A DNA stretch of 11,087 nt, taken from positions 1 through 11,087 of the forward strand of contig JSYX01000861.1 of the NCBI GenBank assembly GCA_000787465.1, written 5' to 3'. This document shows, piece after piece, positions 9,656 to 11,087 of the stretch. This DNA comes from Thermomucor indicae-seudaticae (lineage: Eukaryota; Mucoromycota; Mucoromycetes; Mucorales; Lichtheimiaceae). The notes under the pieces were generated by a model. It was not told where the DNA came from and ran no database searches. It was given only the letters and a program-made list of their open reading frames with translations. How positions within the stretch are numbered: position 1 is the first letter of the stretch; each line of letters starts with the position of its first letter. Both the position numbers and the translations under genes were made by a program.

Positions 9656-10374
9656 TCAGCTTAATGATCTCTGCAACTTAGGAAATCGATTTTCTGGGTC
9701 CCATTTCTGCTTCAGCTTGCATAGTTCCATGTAATTGATACCGAATTCCCGTGCACCAGGTCCAGAAAAGGCAGAGTGGTTAATGTATAATCGATACCAA
9801 TGCTATGGAAAAGAAGCGCAATCATACTAAGAATCTCGAAGGCAATAAATATGTTATCCGTATACAGCGCGCTTCACCCGCGCATTGCGATCAAACAGAT
9901 AACACATCGAACCAGAGAAATTCGATAATGTTACGTAGAGTTCAATATCGTCCATGTACCTGCCGTTACATCAGGTGATCGTCAAGCATCATTGTGTCCT
10001 ACGGTCCTGGAAGTGCCACCGAAAGAACCTGCGCGCATCATTACAGAAAATGAACCACGCTAAATTTAGGTTCTGGGCTGCTTCGCGGTACATGTTACTT
10101 GTCCGGAGTAACCAAAATCCGATCTTTTCTTCCAATTGACAGTCAATGCAATCAGTGACACTCTGAGTGTCCATCATGCGATGACCATATCTGTGAGGCA
10201 CTCAATCTCACGAAGCACCCCGATATGACGTTGCTTACAGCTACAAATAAAATGCCTTGTCAGTAGCCTTCTAATACACTCTTGCATGTTTGCGATGTCG
10301 GTATATACTGCGCGAAGGGGAACAGGTTTTTTCAATGAACGACCAATGTACGCACGTGCTATGGTGCAAGTCAA
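9656..10374 (-). pseudogene. FAD-linked oxidase (BBE-like) remnant
   Basis: Two ends of a PCMH-FAD / berberine-bridge-enzyme-like oxidoreductase are recognisable. The C-terminal piece (9802-9656) reads HWYRLYINHSAFSGPG then GINYMELCKLKQKWDPENRF and stops at TGA. It matches the family tail G-x-N-Y-x2-L-x3-K-x-K-x-D-P-x-N-x-F, and CATAG just upstream would serve as a splice acceptor. The N-terminal piece (within 10374-10174) reads LKKPVPLRAVYTDIANMQEC followed by IRR, resembling the KP-x-(A/V)-x2-VY-x5-VQ-x2-(V/I)R start of the FAD-binding fold. Only about 370 bp separates them where roughly 1 kb is expected. The RSGGHSY flavin-attachment region and most of the substrate domain are not seen, and stops interrupt all frames. 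I infer a deleted, decayed gene. These enzymes oxidise sugars, alcohols or lactones using covalently bound FAD. Confidence 0.45.
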
Positions 10375-11087
10375 CTATAAGGGTCACTAATTACTGGTCA
10401 ACTTTGAACCACCATAACTTTTCCCAAAGATACGCCACGAAGCTCAGACAGTGGAAAATGGATAGTTTAGAGTCTTGCGAACAATAAAACTATACTGTCT
10501 GGTGGCTCAGGACAAATTTCTGAAAAACTTATCGGTCTTTGAAAACCGGCTATTCTTCTAAGTAAGGCAGAAATTTGGCCACCTCTTCCAGGCACTATGT
10601 AACGTCGTTTGAGCAGTAACATCTCTTGGTGGTGCGTGGCGTGCGAGTCACGTGACAATATGATTGTGCAGTAAAGCGTAAACGTAAGGAAACAGCGTCA
10701 AGGATGCTGTGCGGCATCTCCCTCGCTCAAATAAGATGTGAAGCCAGGGCGTGGCGATCCATCGATCCCTAAGAATATGGCTGCGATATTCGACGAGCAG
10801 AATTGGCAATTATCAGAAGCATGCAACCCACGGCGACTTCATCTTTCCTTGAACTTTTCCGACCACTATCTTGCAGACCGCCAAATCCGCAATCGTTAGC
10901 CCTGGCCGGTATTGTATGCCTTTCAACTCGTGTTTTTGCCTTTATTATCTGCATGACACCAACCGATCTTTCCTTTCGAAAGGTTCTGTGCCGCAGTAGA
11001 TGTGTTTCAAGCAATCCGAAAAAATACAACCGATAATTCTGTCTATCTTTCCCATTCCTTTCTTTGCGTCATCATTTTTTTTTCACA
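10375..11087. other. Right flank without recognisable gene
   Basis: Short open frames occur on both strands: a reverse one at 10658-10467 containing PGRGGQISALLRRIAGF, and overlapping ones at about 10769-11036. None has a recognisable family, and the opposing frames are of similar length. The sequence ends in a T-rich stretch. Remains of the N-terminus of the FAD oxidase could extend here, but I cannot show it. Confidence 0.4.

Noticed and set aside
10803..11036. Overlapping forward and reverse frames near the right end
   Set aside because: Similar-length frames on opposite strands with no recognisable motif; most likely chance.

Overview
The window looks like nuclear DNA of an early-diverging filamentous fungus, most likely Mucoromycota. 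The evidence is dense 50-80 bp GT-AG introns with CTAAC/CTAAT-type branch points, three protein families in typically fungal versions, moderately AT-rich intergenic DNA, and a decayed copy of a hypothetical family that I associate with mucoromycete genomes (from memory, not searched). I see no bacterial, phage or CRISPR features.

Layout: 1-2005 is gene-poor. 2006-3241 (-) is a six-exon BSD2/NDFIP-type membrane adaptor for NEDD4-family ubiquitin ligases. 3684-4694 (+) is a six-exon SIW14-type inositol pyrophosphate / dual-specificity phosphatase, divergent from BSD2 across a 442 bp shared promoter region. 4983-7240 (-) is a twelve-exon amino acid/GABA-type permease of the APC superfamily, convergent with SIW14. 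For all three, I chose splice sites by hand so that every intron phase closes; the products are 313, 237 and 516 residues. From about 7.86 kb to the right end no intact gene is visible. This part holds relics: a reverse-strand unknown gene broken across frames (7859-8722), a forward-strand frameshifted copy of the mucoromycete-type family (8690-9032), and a reverse-strand FAD-linked oxidase remnant (9656-10374).

Function: the three intact genes share a loose nutrient theme. BSD2 proteins direct membrane transporters to ubiquitin-dependent vacuolar degradation, SIW14 lowers inositol pyrophosphates that report nutrient and phosphate status, and the permease imports amino acids or related amines. 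Co-regulation is not shown. The permease promoter carries five GATA-factor-type sites within about 150 bp and a CCGC-N5-GCGG dyad, an arrangement reminiscent of nitrogen-regulated GABA permease control in yeast. No clearly new biological system is visible. The most unusual items are the permease promoter, a GC-AG intron, 16-17 nt micro-exons, and the graveyard of decayed genes.
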